This document shows, one piece after another, positions 25,401-34,316 of a stretch of DNA of 64,000 bases (positions are counted from its first letter, which is position 1; each line of letters starts with the position of its first letter). Location: contig NZ_CP015863.1 of assembly GCF_002163755.1 (NCBI RefSeq), forward strand, positions 1,302,001-1,366,000, read 5' to 3'. The stretch comes from Vibrio campbellii CAIM 519 = NBRC 15631 = ATCC 25920 (GTDB taxonomy: Bacteria; Pseudomonadota; Gammaproteobacteria; Enterobacterales; Vibrionaceae). The notes beneath the pieces are model-generated. The model was not told the origin of the DNA. It saw only the letters and a list, made by a program, of their open reading frames with translations, and made no database searches. The translations under genes and the position numbers were made by a program.

Positions 25401-26032
25401 GTGTAAAAGCCGCCGAAGTAAGTTCGCTAGCTGAGCGAATCAACTGGGAAAAGGTGGATGGTCTGGTACCTGCCATCGTACAAGATTTCCAATCAAGCCA
25501 AGTGCTGATGATGGGTTACATGAACCAAGATGCGTTGGCAAAAACGGGCGAAACGGGTCAAGTGACGTTTTTCTCTCGAACTAAACAGCGTCTTTGGACG
25601 AAAGGTGAGACCTCCGGCAACGTATTGCAATTGGTGAACATGCAACTCGATTGCGACAACGATACGTTACTGGTGAAGGTGAATCCCATTGGTCCTACGT
25701 GTCACTTGGGTAACACAACTTGCTGGGATGTGGACCCTCAAGAGGAGTCGCAAATGGTGTGGCTTCATCAACTTGAGCAGCTACTGGCTGCTCGCAAGAG
25801 TGCCGACCCAGATTCCTCTTATACTGCCAGTCTTTATGCCCGTGGCACCAAGCGTATTTCGCAAAAAGTGGGCGAAGAAGGCGTTGAAGTCGCGCTTGCG
25901 GCGACGTCGGGCGATAAGGCGGAGTTAGTGTGTGAATCAGCAGATTTGATTTACCACTTAATGGTATTGCTTCAAGACCAAGGCTTATCGATGAATGACG
26001 TAGTGAACAAGCTGAAAGAGCGTCATAAATAA
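25397..26032 (+). CDS. hisI: bifunctional phosphoribosyl-AMP cyclohydrolase/phosphoribosyl-ATP pyrophosphatase
   Basis: A fused enzyme (HisIE) for steps two and three of histidine synthesis. The N-terminal cyclohydrolase (about residues 15-115) has MMGYMNQDAL, FFSRTKQRLWTKGETSGN and the zinc-site segment QLDCDNDTLLVKVNPIGPTCHLGNTTCW. The C-terminal pyrophosphatase (about residues 120-211) has SYTASLYARGTKRISQKVGEEGVEVALAA. It is the last gene of the operon. Confidence 0.98.
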   Translation: MSVKAAEVSSLAERINWEKVDGLVPAIVQDFQSSQVLMMGYMNQDALAKTGETGQVTFFSRTKQRLWTKGETSGNVLQLVNMQLDCDNDTLLVKVNPIGPTCHLGNTTCWDVDPQEESQMVWLHQLEQLLAARKSADPDSSYTASLYARGTKRISQKVGEEGVEVALAATSGDKAELVCESADLIYHLMVLLQDQGLSMNDVVNKLKERHK

Positions 26033-26048
26033 GCTGCGATAGTTAAAT

Positions 26049-26085
26049 GAAGCTCCATGACCCGAGAGTCTGGGGGCTTCCTTAA
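26049..26085 (+). terminator. possible terminator of the his operon
   Basis: GAAGCTCC and GGGGCTTC can pair (one G-U) around a 16-base loop just after hisI. The following sequence is only modestly T-rich, so termination here is uncertain. The rest of the gap up to 26311 shows nothing else. Confidence 0.4.
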
Positions 26086-26310
26086 TGTAATCTTGTTGAT
26101 TCGGTGGGGAAGCCTGACAGCAGAGCTCGAGGTGATTAGATTCTGAATCATCTCGTTCCTCGATGTTCAGAATGACGGTATATTTTCTATTGGTGCTTGC
26201 AATAGAGTTATCTACTTAGGACAGTTATACAAATTTACGTCATTACGACGAGCCTAGGCGAGATCAGGAATCAAATTGAAGCGCGCTCAACAAACTAAGC
26301 GTCGATACTC

Positions 26311-26814
26311 TTAGCCACAACACTTCTTAAACTTCTTACCGCTTCCACAGATACACGGATCGTTACGACCGACCTTTAGACTGCTTACTGGTTGGCTTAA
26401 GCGAGGATCTTGTTCCGACTCTTCTTCAGGAAACGTGCCGTCAATGTAGTACCAAAGCCCAACTTCTTTCACGAAACGAGAACGTTCTGTCATGCAGTAG
26501 CGTTTGCCGTCTTCATCAAAGTAAGCGTTGAATTCAACAAAACCTTCATTCTCGTTGCTACTCGCTTCGGCTTTTACTACCTCAAGCTTGCACCAATCGC
26601 TGTCGATGGATTGGGCAATGCCTTCGCGTTGTTCTTCTGCATTACAGCTTGGGTGGTATGTGTTCACCACGTAATCCACTAGACCTAACACATGCGCACT
26701 GTAACGAGAGCGCATTAGCTGCTCCGGAGTGGTGACGTCAGCATGGTTATTGTGGGCAAGTTCACAACACTGTTGGTAGGTGCGGTTAGAGCCGCAAGGA
26801 CAAGAAGAAGCCAT
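26311..26814 (-). CDS. YchJ-like protein with SEC-C motifs
   Basis: A 167-residue cytoplasmic protein with a zinc-binding SEC-C-like motif at each end: CPCGSNRTYQQCC at residues 5-17 and NDPCICGSGKKFKKCC at the C-terminus. The middle is the NTF2-like YchJ domain (PEQLMRSRYSAHVLGLVDYVVNTYHPS, FNAYFDEDGKRYCMTERSRFVKE). The biochemical role of YchJ proteins is not established; the SEC-C motif in SecA binds zinc and ribosome/SecB. It is transcribed divergently from nothing obvious and stands alone. Confidence 0.88.
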   Translation of the reverse strand: MASSCPCGSNRTYQQCCELAHNNHADVTTPEQLMRSRYSAHVLGLVDYVVNTYHPSCNAEEQREGIAQSIDSDWCKLEVVKAEASSNENEGFVEFNAYFDEDGKRYCMTERSRFVKEVGLWYYIDGTFPEEESEQDPRLSQPVSSLKVGRNDPCICGSGKKFKKCCG

Positions 26815-26842
26815 AAAATGAAATCTCGATTAATTAAGCGGT

Positions 26843-26870
26843 AAAAACAAACAACCTCACATAAGTGAGG
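26843..26870 (-). terminator. terminator after the EAL-HDOD gene or spacer hairpin before it
   Basis: CCTCAC-ATAA-GTGAGG forms a six-bp stem. On the minus strand it is followed by TTGTTTGTTTTT, so it would terminate transcripts coming from the EAL-HDOD gene before ychJ. Confidence 0.7.
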
Positions 26871-26901
26871 CTGGAGGTATTCTTTGGGGCATTATAGCAA
26901 T

Positions 26902-28116
26902 TTAGGGCGTTTGAGACAGCAGTTCTTGAGCCCAAGCTGTGGATTGGCTGAACGCTTTGGCTAATTGTGGCTCAGTCAGTTTAAGTGCGCTACCGTACTT
27001 TTCCGTTGTTTCCCAATCGGCTTTTTCGTAAGCGATGATCATCGAAAGAAGATAGCCTAATACGCCTTTGCGACTTGTGAGCGCTTGCTTGATTTCCTCA
27101 TCAACTGGAATGTCACTGATCACGTCGCAAAGCGGTTGGTCTAATAGTGAACCTAATAGTGAGAACATTCCTGTTAAAAACGCTTGGCCGGGATCGTATT
27201 TAGTGTTCATCTGGCTGAGCAAAATTTCACACATACGCGCGCGCTGAATCGCTAAAGAGTACAAAGAGTCAGGTTTATCTTCGTGCACTGAAGCAATGGC
27301 AACAAGAGAAATAAAGCGTCTTAAGCGTTCTTCACCAAGATAAACCAGCGCCTGTCGGAAAGACTTAATCTTAGTGGTGAGCGTGTAACCCGAGTTTACA
27401 TAAGTCATTAGCTTATAAGACAGGGTCACATCGATTGAAAACAGGCGTTCGACTTCATTGAAATTGATGGGTTTGTCTGCGATCTCTTTACACAGTTGAA
27501 TCACCGTCAAAAACGCCGGGTTAAGGCGTTTTTTCTGAATCATCTCAGGTTTACTGAAGAAGTAGCCTTGGAAGTAGTTAAAACCAGCATCCATTGCCTG
27601 TTCAAACTCTTCATAGGTTTCGACCTTCTCGGCTAAAAAGTCGATACCAAAGTGGCCAAGTGATTGAATGTAAATCGCGGCCTTTTCGATAGGGACTAAG
27701 CGAATGTCGAACTTGATGATCGCAACATAAGGTAAAAAACGCTTCCAAGCTTTAGTCGGAACAAAGTCATCTAACGCAACGCGATAGCCAGATGCATGTA
27801 GATGTTTGATTGCATGAAGTAACTCGTCTGTTGGCTCACAATCTTCCAATACTTCAACCACGAGCGATTCATTGGGAAACAGAGTAGGGACGAGATTGAC
27901 CAAGCTTTGGTATGGAAAATTAACAAAGCCGAGCTTATCACCCAGAGTACTGTAGTGCGTGGTGAGGAAATGGTCAGATAGAAGTCGACTAGTAGCCAGC
28001 TCAGGTTCTACTTCTGGAAAGGTATTTTTCGGACCGTCACGGAAGAGAAGCTCATACCCGATGGTACGCTTTTCTCTATCCAGTATCGGTTGGCGAGCTA
28101 CGTATGAATACTTCAA
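26902..28116 (-). CDS. EAL and HDOD domain signalling protein
   Basis: A 404-residue two-domain regulatory protein. Residues 1-200 form an EAL-type domain (YELLFRD in place of EAL, VNF, VEVLED, ALDDF, IIKFDI, AEKVET, QGYFFSKP). Residues 205-404 are an HDOD domain (LFSIDVTLSYKLMTYVNSGYTL, FRQALVYLGEERLRRFISLV). Several metal and c-di-GMP residues are kept, but loop 6 after DDF reads VPTKAW rather than the canonical G-T/A-G, which suggests weak or absent phosphodiesterase activity. YuxH-type proteins of this architecture often act as sensors or adaptors in motility and biofilm control; the role here is inferred. Confidence 0.9.
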   Translation of the reverse strand: MKYSYVARQPILDREKRTIGYELLFRDGPKNTFPEVEPELATSRLLSDHFLTTHYSTLGDKLGFVNFPYQSLVNLVPTLFPNESLVVEVLEDCEPTDELLHAIKHLHASGYRVALDDFVPTKAWKRFLPYVAIIKFDIRLVPIEKAAIYIQSLGHFGIDFLAEKVETYEEFEQAMDAGFNYFQGYFFSKPEMIQKKRLNPAFLTVIQLCKEIADKPINFNEVERLFSIDVTLSYKLMTYVNSGYTLTTKIKSFRQALVYLGEERLRRFISLVAIASVHEDKPDSLYSLAIQRARMCEILLSQMNTKYDPGQAFLTGMFSLLGSLLDQPLCDVISDIPVDEEIKQALTSRKGVLGYLLSMIIAYEKADWETTEKYGSALKLTEPQLAKAFSQSTAWAQELLSQTP

Positions 28117-28215
28117 TGCGGTACTTTGTTCTGTTTAACTGAGTAATACGATGATAGCGATTTTCTGTAAAATTTCTATGCTTTGCGCGTCAATCTTCTA
28201 CACGCTCGACATGCT

Positions 28216-28953
28216 TTACTTCAATTCTGTGTCAAACGGTCGTGTTTGCAAGTCAAAATTGTCAGAATCTACTTTTAAAACCGAGCCTTGGCTATACCAA
28301 TCACCTAAGACAATACGTGTTGTTTTAACACCATTTAATTCAAAAATATGTGTATTTGGGCGGTGCGTGTGACCGTGAATCATCAGGTTGACGCAGTTTT
28401 GAGACATAACGCGCTCTACTTCGCCTTGGTTAACGTCCATGATGTCGAGAGACTTGGTTTGTTTGTCGTCTCGAATGTCTGACTGAACTTTAGCGACAAT
28501 TCTTTTCTTAACGAACCAGGGAATACGATTAAACAACCATTGAAGCCATGGCTTATGGACGGTTTTTCGAAACTCTTGGTATTTCACATCATCAATGCAA
28601 AGTGTATCGCCATGCAGAATCACGGCTTTTTGACCATAAAGATCAATTGTGCAGACATCATCAAGCAATGTCATACCGGTTTCTTTGCAAAAGCGTTTAC
28701 CCAGTAAGAAATCTCGATTGCCTTGGATAAAGAAGGTTGGCACACCAGAATCCGTCAGTGCTTTAAATTCGCTACGGATTTTACTTGCAAAAGGGGTGTT
28801 GTCATCGTCACCAATCCAGAATTCGAACAAATCACCAAGCACGTACAGTGCGTCGGCATGGATTGCTTCTGAACGCATGAACGTAACAAAGCACTCCGTG
28901 ATATCAGGACGTGATGGGGCAAGATGAAGATCAGATATAAATAATGTTGTCAT
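28216..28953 (-). CDS. lpxH: UDP-2,3-diacylglucosamine diphosphatase
   Basis: LpxH hydrolyses UDP-2,3-diacylglucosamine to lipid X in lipid A synthesis at the inner membrane. The 245-residue calcineurin-like metallophosphoesterase shows all metal motifs: ISDLHLAPSRPD (residues 6-17), YVLGDLFEFWIGDDD, IQGNRDFLLG, ILHGDTLCIDD and IHGHTHRPNTH. It lies 60 bases after ppiB on the same strand, with a hairpin between, so partial co-transcription is possible. Confidence 0.97.
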   Translation of the reverse strand: MTTLFISDLHLAPSRPDITECFVTFMRSEAIHADALYVLGDLFEFWIGDDDNTPFASKIRSEFKALTDSGVPTFFIQGNRDFLLGKRFCKETGMTLLDDVCTIDLYGQKAVILHGDTLCIDDVKYQEFRKTVHKPWLQWLFNRIPWFVKKRIVAKVQSDIRDDKQTKSLDIMDVNQGEVERVMSQNCVNLMIHGHTHRPNTHIFELNGVKTTRIVLGDWYSQGSVLKVDSDNFDLQTRPFDTELK

Positions 28954-28961
28954 AGAAATAA

Positions 28962-28980
28962 GGGGAAGCGACGCCTCCCC
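28962..28980 (-). terminator. hairpin between ppiB and lpxH
   Basis: On the minus strand GGGGAGGCG and CGCTTCCCC pair imperfectly with a very short loop, followed by TTATTTCT. It probably attenuates or ends ppiB transcription. Confidence 0.6.
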
Positions 28981-29013
28981 ACAAACTTATCTCTTGGCAG
29001 CAATTCTAAAGAA

Positions 29014-29508
29014 TTACTCTTCGATTGTTGTACCAGTGATCACTACGTCTTCTAGAGGTACGTCTTGGTGCATGCCGTAAGAACCAGTGCTCACACCTTT
29101 GATCTTGTTTACGATGTCCATGCCTTCGATTACTTCACCGAATACACAGTAGCCCCAACCATCTAGGCTTTCGCTACGGAAGTCTAGGAACGTGTTGTTG
29201 TTTACGTTGATGAAGAACTGAGAGCTTGCTGAATGCGGCTCCATAGTACGAGCCATAGCAAGTGTACCCACTTTGTTGCTAAGACCGTTGTTTGCTTCGT
29301 TCTTGATTGGTGCACGTGATGCTTTTTCACGTAGACCAGACTCCATACCACCACCTTGGATCATGAAGCCGTCAATAACACGGTGGAAAAGAGTGTTGTC
29401 GTAGAAACCGTCGCGGCAGTACTGAAGGAAGTTTGCGCTAGTCTCTGGCGCTTTCTCTTCGTTTAGTTGAATCTTGATGTCACCAAAATTAGTGTGAAGG
29501 GTGATCAT
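29014..29508 (-). CDS. ppiB: peptidyl-prolyl cis-trans isomerase B (cytoplasmic cyclophilin)
   Basis: A single-domain cyclophilin of 164 residues that catalyses proline isomerisation. It has no signal sequence, which separates it from periplasmic PpiA. Active-site motifs are FHRVIDGFMIQGG with the catalytic Arg, SASSQFFINV, and a DGWGYCVFGEV segment. Its start (ATG 29508) is well spaced from cysS on the opposite strand, giving a divergent promoter region of about 200 bases. Confidence 0.97.
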   Translation of the reverse strand: MITLHTNFGDIKIQLNEEKAPETSANFLQYCRDGFYDNTLFHRVIDGFMIQGGGMESGLREKASRAPIKNEANNGLSNKVGTLAMARTMEPHSASSQFFINVNNNTFLDFRSESLDGWGYCVFGEVIEGMDIVNKIKGVSTGSYGMHQDVPLEDVVITGTTIEE

Positions 29509-29712
29509 GCTACTTTCCTTTACTGTGTTGTATTGAAACTGCGATTCTAGCCTAAGTTATTACGCTTTAAAAACTCAGGAAGAACAAATTAATAGTTTTG
29601 TGCTTGAAGTTTAGCCGATTATCGTTTTATCCGTGAATTGCTATTACCTAATAAGGTCTGAGTTGTTATACTCAGCCTTCTTGTTATCCATTCACAATCA
29701 TAGATAGAGATC

Positions 29713-31095
29713 ATGTTAAAGATATATAACACACTCACAAGACAGAAAGAGGAATTCAAACCAATTACAGCCGGCAAAGTTGGCATGTATGTCTGTGGAG
29801 TTACCATCTACGATCTCTGTCATATCGGTCACGGTCGTACTTTCGTTTCTTTCGATGTGGTTTCTCGTTACTTGCGTTACCTTGGTTATGACCTAACGTT
29901 TGTACGTAACATCACTGATATCGATGACAAAATCATCAAACGTGCAGCAGAAAACGGTGAATCTTGTGATTCATTGACAGAGCGCCTGATTGGCGAAATG
30001 CACGCTGACTTCGATGCACTGAACATGAAACGTCCTGACGTTGAGCCTCGTGCAACTCAGTTCATCGCTGAAATTATCGAATTGGTTGCAAAACTAATCG
30101 AGCGCGGTTTCGCATACGTTGCAGATAACGGCGACGTAATGTTTGAAGTAGGCAAGTTCAACGAATACGGAAAACTTTCTAAGCAAGACCTTGAACAGCT
30201 GCAAGCTGGTGCGCGTGTTGATATCGAAACTGCAAAACGCAGCCCGCTGGACTTCGTACTTTGGAAGATGTCTAAACCGGGTGAACCAACATGGGAATCA
30301 CCATGGGGTCCAGGTCGTCCAGGTTGGCACATCGAATGTTCTGCAATGAACTCTTCAATCCTAGGTAACCACTTCGACATTCACGGTGGCGGTTCTGATC
30401 TTCAGTTCCCACACCACGAGAACGAAATCGCGCAATCTTGCTGTGCACACGACACTCAATACGTGAACACATGGATGCACAGCGGCATGGTAATGGTAGA
30501 CCGTGAGAAGATGTCTAAGTCTTTGGGTAACTTCTTTACTATCCGTGATGTTCTTGGTCACTACGATGCTGAGACGGTTCGTTACTTCCTAATGTCTGGT
30601 CACTACCGCAGCCAGCTAAACTACAGCGAAGATAACCTAAACCAAGCACGAGCTTCTCTTGAGCGTCTATACACGTCTCTACGTGGTCTCGATCTAAACG
30701 CAGTGCCAGCAGGTGGTGAAGAGTACGTATCTCGCTATACTGCAGCGATGAACGACGACTTCAACACGCCAGAAGCTTACTCAGTACTGTTCGACATGGC
30801 GCGTGAAGTAAACCGTCTTAAGACAGAAAACCTAGAGAAAGCGAGCGAGCTAGGTGCGCTAATGCGTGAACTGGCTGACGTGATCGGTATTCTTCACCAA
30901 GATCCAGAAGCGTTCCTAAAAGGTGACGCTGGTAACGATGATGAAGTGGCTGAAATCGAAGCACTAATCAAGCTACGTAACGACTCTCGTGCAGCGAAAG
31001 ACTGGGCTAACGCAGATATGGCTCGTGATAAGCTGACGGAGATGGGCATTGTTCTGGAAGATGGTCCAGAAGGCACAACGTGGCGTCGTAAGTAA
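29713..31095 (+). CDS. cysS: cysteinyl-tRNA synthetase
   Basis: A class I aminoacyl-tRNA synthetase of 460 residues. The HIGH signature is CHIGHGRTF (residues 36-44) and the KMSKS loop is EKMSKSLGN (about residue 265). The zinc that recognises cysteine is bound by Cys in YVCGVTIYD, Cys in GWHIECSAMN, and His/Glu in FPHHENEIAQS. The C-terminal anticodon-binding region ends in EGTTWRRK. A perfect 11-bp terminator follows. Confidence 0.98.
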   Translation: MLKIYNTLTRQKEEFKPITAGKVGMYVCGVTIYDLCHIGHGRTFVSFDVVSRYLRYLGYDLTFVRNITDIDDKIIKRAAENGESCDSLTERLIGEMHADFDALNMKRPDVEPRATQFIAEIIELVAKLIERGFAYVADNGDVMFEVGKFNEYGKLSKQDLEQLQAGARVDIETAKRSPLDFVLWKMSKPGEPTWESPWGPGRPGWHIECSAMNSSILGNHFDIHGGGSDLQFPHHENEIAQSCCAHDTQYVNTWMHSGMVMVDREKMSKSLGNFFTIRDVLGHYDAETVRYFLMSGHYRSQLNYSEDNLNQARASLERLYTSLRGLDLNAVPAGGEEYVSRYTAAMNDDFNTPEAYSVLFDMAREVNRLKTENLEKASELGALMRELADVIGILHQDPEAFLKGDAGNDDEVAEIEALIKLRNDSRAAKDWANADMARDKLTEMGIVLEDGPEGTTWRRK

Positions 31096-31106
31096 TTGAA
31101 TCTTTT

Positions 31107-31135
31107 AAAAGGGCTGATGATTCAGCCCTTTTCTT
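31107..31135 (+). terminator. terminator after cysS
   Basis: An 11-bp perfect stem AAAAGGGCTGA/TCAGCCCTTTT with loop TGAT, followed by CTTT. Confidence 0.92.
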
Positions 31136-31179
31136 TACAAGCTTTTATAAATTCTAAACTTTAACGAAGGTAGTGCTCT

Positions 31180-31758
31180 GTGGCTCAGATGTATTTCTAT
31201 TACTCAGCAATGAATGCGGGTAAATCGACAACTCTTCTTCAATCTTCATTTAACTATCAAGAACGTGGCATGACGCCTGTGATTTTCACAGCTGCGTTAG
31301 ATGATCGTTACGGTGTGGGTAAAGTGAGCTCTCGTATTGGCTTGCAATCAGACGCGCAATTGTTCCGTCCAGATAGCAACCTTTACCAAGAGATTGCAGC
31401 ACTGCATGAGGTTGAAAAACGTCACTGTATTCTGATTGATGAGTGTCAGTTCTTATCTAAAGAGCAGGTTTACCAACTCACAGAGGTGGTGGACAAGCTG
31501 CATATTCCGGTTCTTTGTTATGGCCTTCGCACCGATTTTCAAGGCGAACTTTTTGAAGGCAGCAAGTACCTGCTATCTTGGGCAGACAAGCTGGTTGAGC
31601 TAAAAACGATTTGTCACTGCGGTCGCAAAGCAAACATGGTTATTCGTACTGATGAGCATGGCGTTGCAATCAAAGAAGGTGATCAGGTTGCAATCGGTGG
31701 TAACGATCGTTACGTATCGGTTTGTCGTCAACACTACAAAGAAGCACTTGGTAAGTAA
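31180..31758 (+). CDS. tdk: thymidine kinase
   Basis: Type II thymidine kinase of 192 residues, for thymidine salvage. Motifs are the P-loop YYSAMNAGKSTTLL, the Walker B-like LIDECQFLSKEQV, and zinc-binding cysteines in ICHCGRKANM and SVCRQHY. The start is GTG 31180, which gives the conserved MAQMYFYYSAMN. An AAGG lies ten bases before it. Confidence 0.97.
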   Translation: MAQMYFYYSAMNAGKSTTLLQSSFNYQERGMTPVIFTAALDDRYGVGKVSSRIGLQSDAQLFRPDSNLYQEIAALHEVEKRHCILIDECQFLSKEQVYQLTEVVDKLHIPVLCYGLRTDFQGELFEGSKYLLSWADKLVELKTICHCGRKANMVIRTDEHGVAIKEGDQVAIGGNDRYVSVCRQHYKEALGK

Positions 31759-31775
31759 GCCAATCTAGATAAGAG

Positions 31776-31803
31776 AAAGCCACCGAATTCGGTGGCTTTT
31801 TAT
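31776..31803. terminator. terminator between tdk and the DUF218 gene
   Basis: A 10-bp perfect stem AAAGCCACCG/CGGTGGCTTT with loop AATT and a T-run on the plus strand. It separates the two convergent genes and may work in both directions. Confidence 0.9.
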
Positions 31804-31832
31804 TGTCTGGTTGTTGGTCACTGAGCGAGGGA

Positions 31833-32471
31833 TTACGCGAGACCAAACTCGAACTTTTCTCGTAGGGCTTGATAGGAGGATTCAACGTGTGCAGGAATCT
31901 CTTGCTTCGTTTGAAAGCCTTTCTCTGGATAAGTCTTTACGCGAGAAAAATCTTCCATCAATGCTTCCAGTACCATCATCAGAGGCATCTCTTCGTTAAT
32001 GTATTCAAAGAAAGGATGCGCAGTAGAGGTCACTTGCAGACGTGAATAAGGTGATTGCCATTGCTTTTCGAAGGTCGCGATGGCGCGTCGTTCCATAAAT
32101 GGTTTTTGAACCAAGATGAGAGACTCGCAGTTAACCCCTTTTTCTATCAACAATTGTTCCGTGAATCGAACGTTCTCACCGCTGTTGCTTGACTGTGTTT
32201 CGATTAAGATTGCTTCGTTTGGTACGCCAGCAAGTTTTGCAATTTCTGCAAAGGTTTCGGCTTCGCTTTTGTCAAACAAGCCATCCGTAAAACGGCCTTC
32301 ACCGCCAGAAAATACAATCAGAGGTGCAAGCTTTTGTTGGTAAAGCTTTGCGGCGTATTCGGCAACACGTAAATCATTGCTACACATAATAAATAAGCAG
32401 TCAGCAGGTGTGAGTTCCTGCTTGAGTTGCATGTAATCCCACAAGGTTTCAATGTGTTGATAAAGCTTCAT
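31833..32471 (-). CDS. YdcF/SanA/ElyC-type DUF218 family protein
   Basis: A 212-residue cytoplasmic protein with a Rossmann-like DUF218 domain: LFIMCSNDLRVAEYAAKLYQ, PLIVFSGGEGRFTDG, ILIETQSSNSGENVRFTEQLL and LILVQKPFMERRAIATFEKQW. It has no membrane segment, unlike SanA or ElyC, so it is nearer the YdcF group, which binds SAM in E. coli. Function is unknown. It overlaps the start of the upstream NAD-binding protein gene by four bases, so both are in one transcript. Confidence 0.85.
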   Translation of the reverse strand: MKLYQHIETLWDYMQLKQELTPADCLFIMCSNDLRVAEYAAKLYQQKLAPLIVFSGGEGRFTDGLFDKSEAETFAEIAKLAGVPNEAILIETQSSNSGENVRFTEQLLIEKGVNCESLILVQKPFMERRAIATFEKQWQSPYSRLQVTSTAHPFFEYINEEMPLMMVLEALMEDFSRVKTYPEKGFQTKQEIPAHVESSYQALREKFEFGLA

Positions 32472-33295
32472 AGTGCATCCAGCGTTGAGTTGAATTGGAA
32501 CTGGTAGCCAAGCGTAATAAGCTTGTCTGCAAGGATTCGTTTATCGGCAGTTTCAGTGACTGGCGGAAGGGCAATATCTAAATCACTTCTCGTAATGGCC
32601 GCTTGGTAAAACTCGGCTTTGCTGACGGTGTTCGGCGTGGTGGCGTTCACCACTTCATTGCTGATTTGATTGAGAGCGAAAGCCGTTGCTGCCACAGCAT
32701 CGTTTTGATGCACCATATTCGCTGGGGCTTTACGGCTCACTTGTTTCAATCGCAGTGCAAAGCGAGAAGGGTGGCGGTCAGAGCCAATCAAACCACTGCA
32801 ACGGACGATGGCGTAGTCGATGCCGGAATCAATGACGTATTGCTCGGCTTGTAGCATGATGCGAGCGTTGTCTGAGAAGTGTTCCTTCGTTTGGGCTAAT
32901 GCGAGTGTGGCGTCTTCTTCTTTCATATCGACGGCTAGGTTTGGGTATACCGTTGTTGAGCTGACCATCAAAATCTTTTCAACGTTACTCGCTTTTGCCG
33001 CTTCAGTTAAGCGCTGCCATTGCTGTACGTACTCTTGTCCATTCCCTTTACGAAAGCCAGGAGGGAAAGCGCCGACAATACGTTCGATATGGTGCTGTTT
33101 GATAATATTAATGAGTCGCTGCTCAGAGTTCGATTCATTGAGGTCGAGTAGGGCAGTTTTAACGGAAGGTATTGGAAACTCATCCAATCGAGTTTGACTA
33201 CGTCGCGTGACGATAACTTGATGCCCTTGGTCAATGAGCGTTTGTGCAAGTGGGGTACCTAGCCAGCCTGCACCTATGATCAATATATTTGCCAT
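32468..33295 (-). CDS. NAD(P)-dependent epimerase/dehydratase-like (YeeZ-type) protein
   Basis: A 275-residue extended-SDR-type protein. The start chosen is ATG 33295 (MANILIIGAGWLGTPLA); a longer frame to 33328 adds eleven unconserved residues. The N-terminal GAGWLGTP dinucleotide motif is followed by VIVTRRSQTRL, MVSSTTVYPN and IVRCSGLIGSDRHPS. The catalytic YxxxK of true epimerases is not clearly present, so the activity is unknown. Downstream it is coupled to the DUF218 gene. Upstream lies a broken LysR gene that may once have regulated it. Confidence 0.82.
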   Translation of the reverse strand: MANILIIGAGWLGTPLAQTLIDQGHQVIVTRRSQTRLDEFPIPSVKTALLDLNESNSEQRLINIIKQHHIERIVGAFPPGFRKGNGQEYVQQWQRLTEAAKASNVEKILMVSSTTVYPNLAVDMKEEDATLALAQTKEHFSDNARIMLQAEQYVIDSGIDYAIVRCSGLIGSDRHPSRFALRLKQVSRKAPANMVHQNDAVAATAFALNQISNEVVNATTPNTVSKAEFYQAAITRSDLDIALPPVTETADKRILADKLITLGYQFQFNSTLDAL

Positions 33296-33324
33296 CGGTA
33301 ATGTTCCTACTGTCAGCCCTGAGT

Positions 33325-33627
33325 TCATTCAAACAGGGTTTGTAATTCTAATCTGGCTTGTTGGTGTAGGGGATCGGAATGCCATTTCTGATGTTGTATC
33401 AAATCAATGTTGACTTGCCATGCCAGTTTTGTGAATTCTTCGCCAAGTTTCACTAACGTGTTTGGCGCGTAAGACACCAAATGCTCAGGAAGAAAGCACC
33501 AGCCAAATCCCTTGTTCGCCAGTTCTAATAATATGTAGTAATCATCAGCGTACCAGATATCTGGGCTGAACGCCTGATTAAGACCACCGTTGGCATTAGA
33601 GGCTAGCTTTTTAATTTTCTTCTTATT
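33325..33627 (-). pseudogene. 3' remnant of a LysR-family regulator gene
   Basis: A frame open from 33627 to the TGA at 33325 encodes about 92 residues resembling the effector-domain C-terminus of a LysR regulator: SPDIWYADDYYILLELANKG, FGWCFLPEHLV, and QHQKWHSDPLHQQARLELQTLF. No start codon, helix-turn-helix or upstream effector domain is present. A TAG lies in frame at 33628, and the sequence beyond becomes AT-rich and unrelated. The gene has therefore lost roughly its first two thirds, probably by deletion. It ends 29 bases before the start of the adjacent NAD-binding protein gene. Confidence 0.82.
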
Positions 33628-33722
33628 CTACGCGGCGGGCTTTAATATGATAAAATTCAGCCATTTGGAAAAGTGAGAAAACTGATCGCTTAATATGGTG
33701 AATCTAGATAAATTTAATTATC

Positions 33723-33746
33723 AAAAAAGCCACCATTGCAGTGGCT
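33723..33746 (-). terminator. terminator after the TIGR02647 gene
   Basis: AGCCAC-N7-GTGGCT, followed on the minus strand by TTTTTT. Confidence 0.82.
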
Positions 33747-33780
33747 CATTAAATTCAGATATTGGTTTGTCTAAATATCA

Positions 33781-34017
33781 TTATTCAGCAGAAAGCACTC
33801 GAAGGATCTTATCCGCGTGTTCTGCAACTTCGATCCCTTCGTCAGTTAGGTAACCGCCATCTGGTTGCGTGCATAGTTGTTTTTCGTACAGACGCGCAAC
33901 GGCGGCCTGCATTTCTTCAGAAGCTTCTTTGTGGACTTTGATGCCAGTAGCTGCGCTGCTTAAATCGAATTGAAGAAGTAGGTTCAGTTCGGCGATATGG
34001 TCAGCTGAATATTTCAT
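33781..34017 (-). CDS. TIGR02647 family protein
   Basis: A 78-residue protein matching the small TIGR02647 family of gammaproteobacteria: MKYSADHIAELNLLLQFDLSSA, KVHKEASEEMQAAVARLYEKQL, then YLTDEGIEVAEHADKIL. The pattern looks like a small winged-helix or helix-turn-helix, and some annotations call it DNA-binding; no direct evidence is visible. It is a single-gene unit divergent from focA. Confidence 0.85.
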   Translation of the reverse strand: MKYSADHIAELNLLLQFDLSSAATGIKVHKEASEEMQAAVARLYEKQLCTQPDGGYLTDEGIEVAEHADKILRVLSAE

Positions 34018-34316
34018 AGGTAATTCCTTCGTACTTTTTTAACCAAGCTAGTCTGAAAACTAAGGTTGAGCAATAGAAAAGCCTTAGAAATGTTAAGTGT
34101 GGCGCTATAGGGCTGATATAACGCGGAAATTTTATTCTACAGTAAGCATTTGAACCAAATATTAATAATGGTTAGGACAATAACTCATTGTTGAATTTTA
34201 TCGATTACTCTCTCTGCAACAACAAATTTGGTAAACATGAAAAATAACCCTTGAAAAAGTCTGGAAATGGGGCGATTATCCGCGCCTCGTTAATTGTTTC
34301 TAAATGTTACGCTTCC

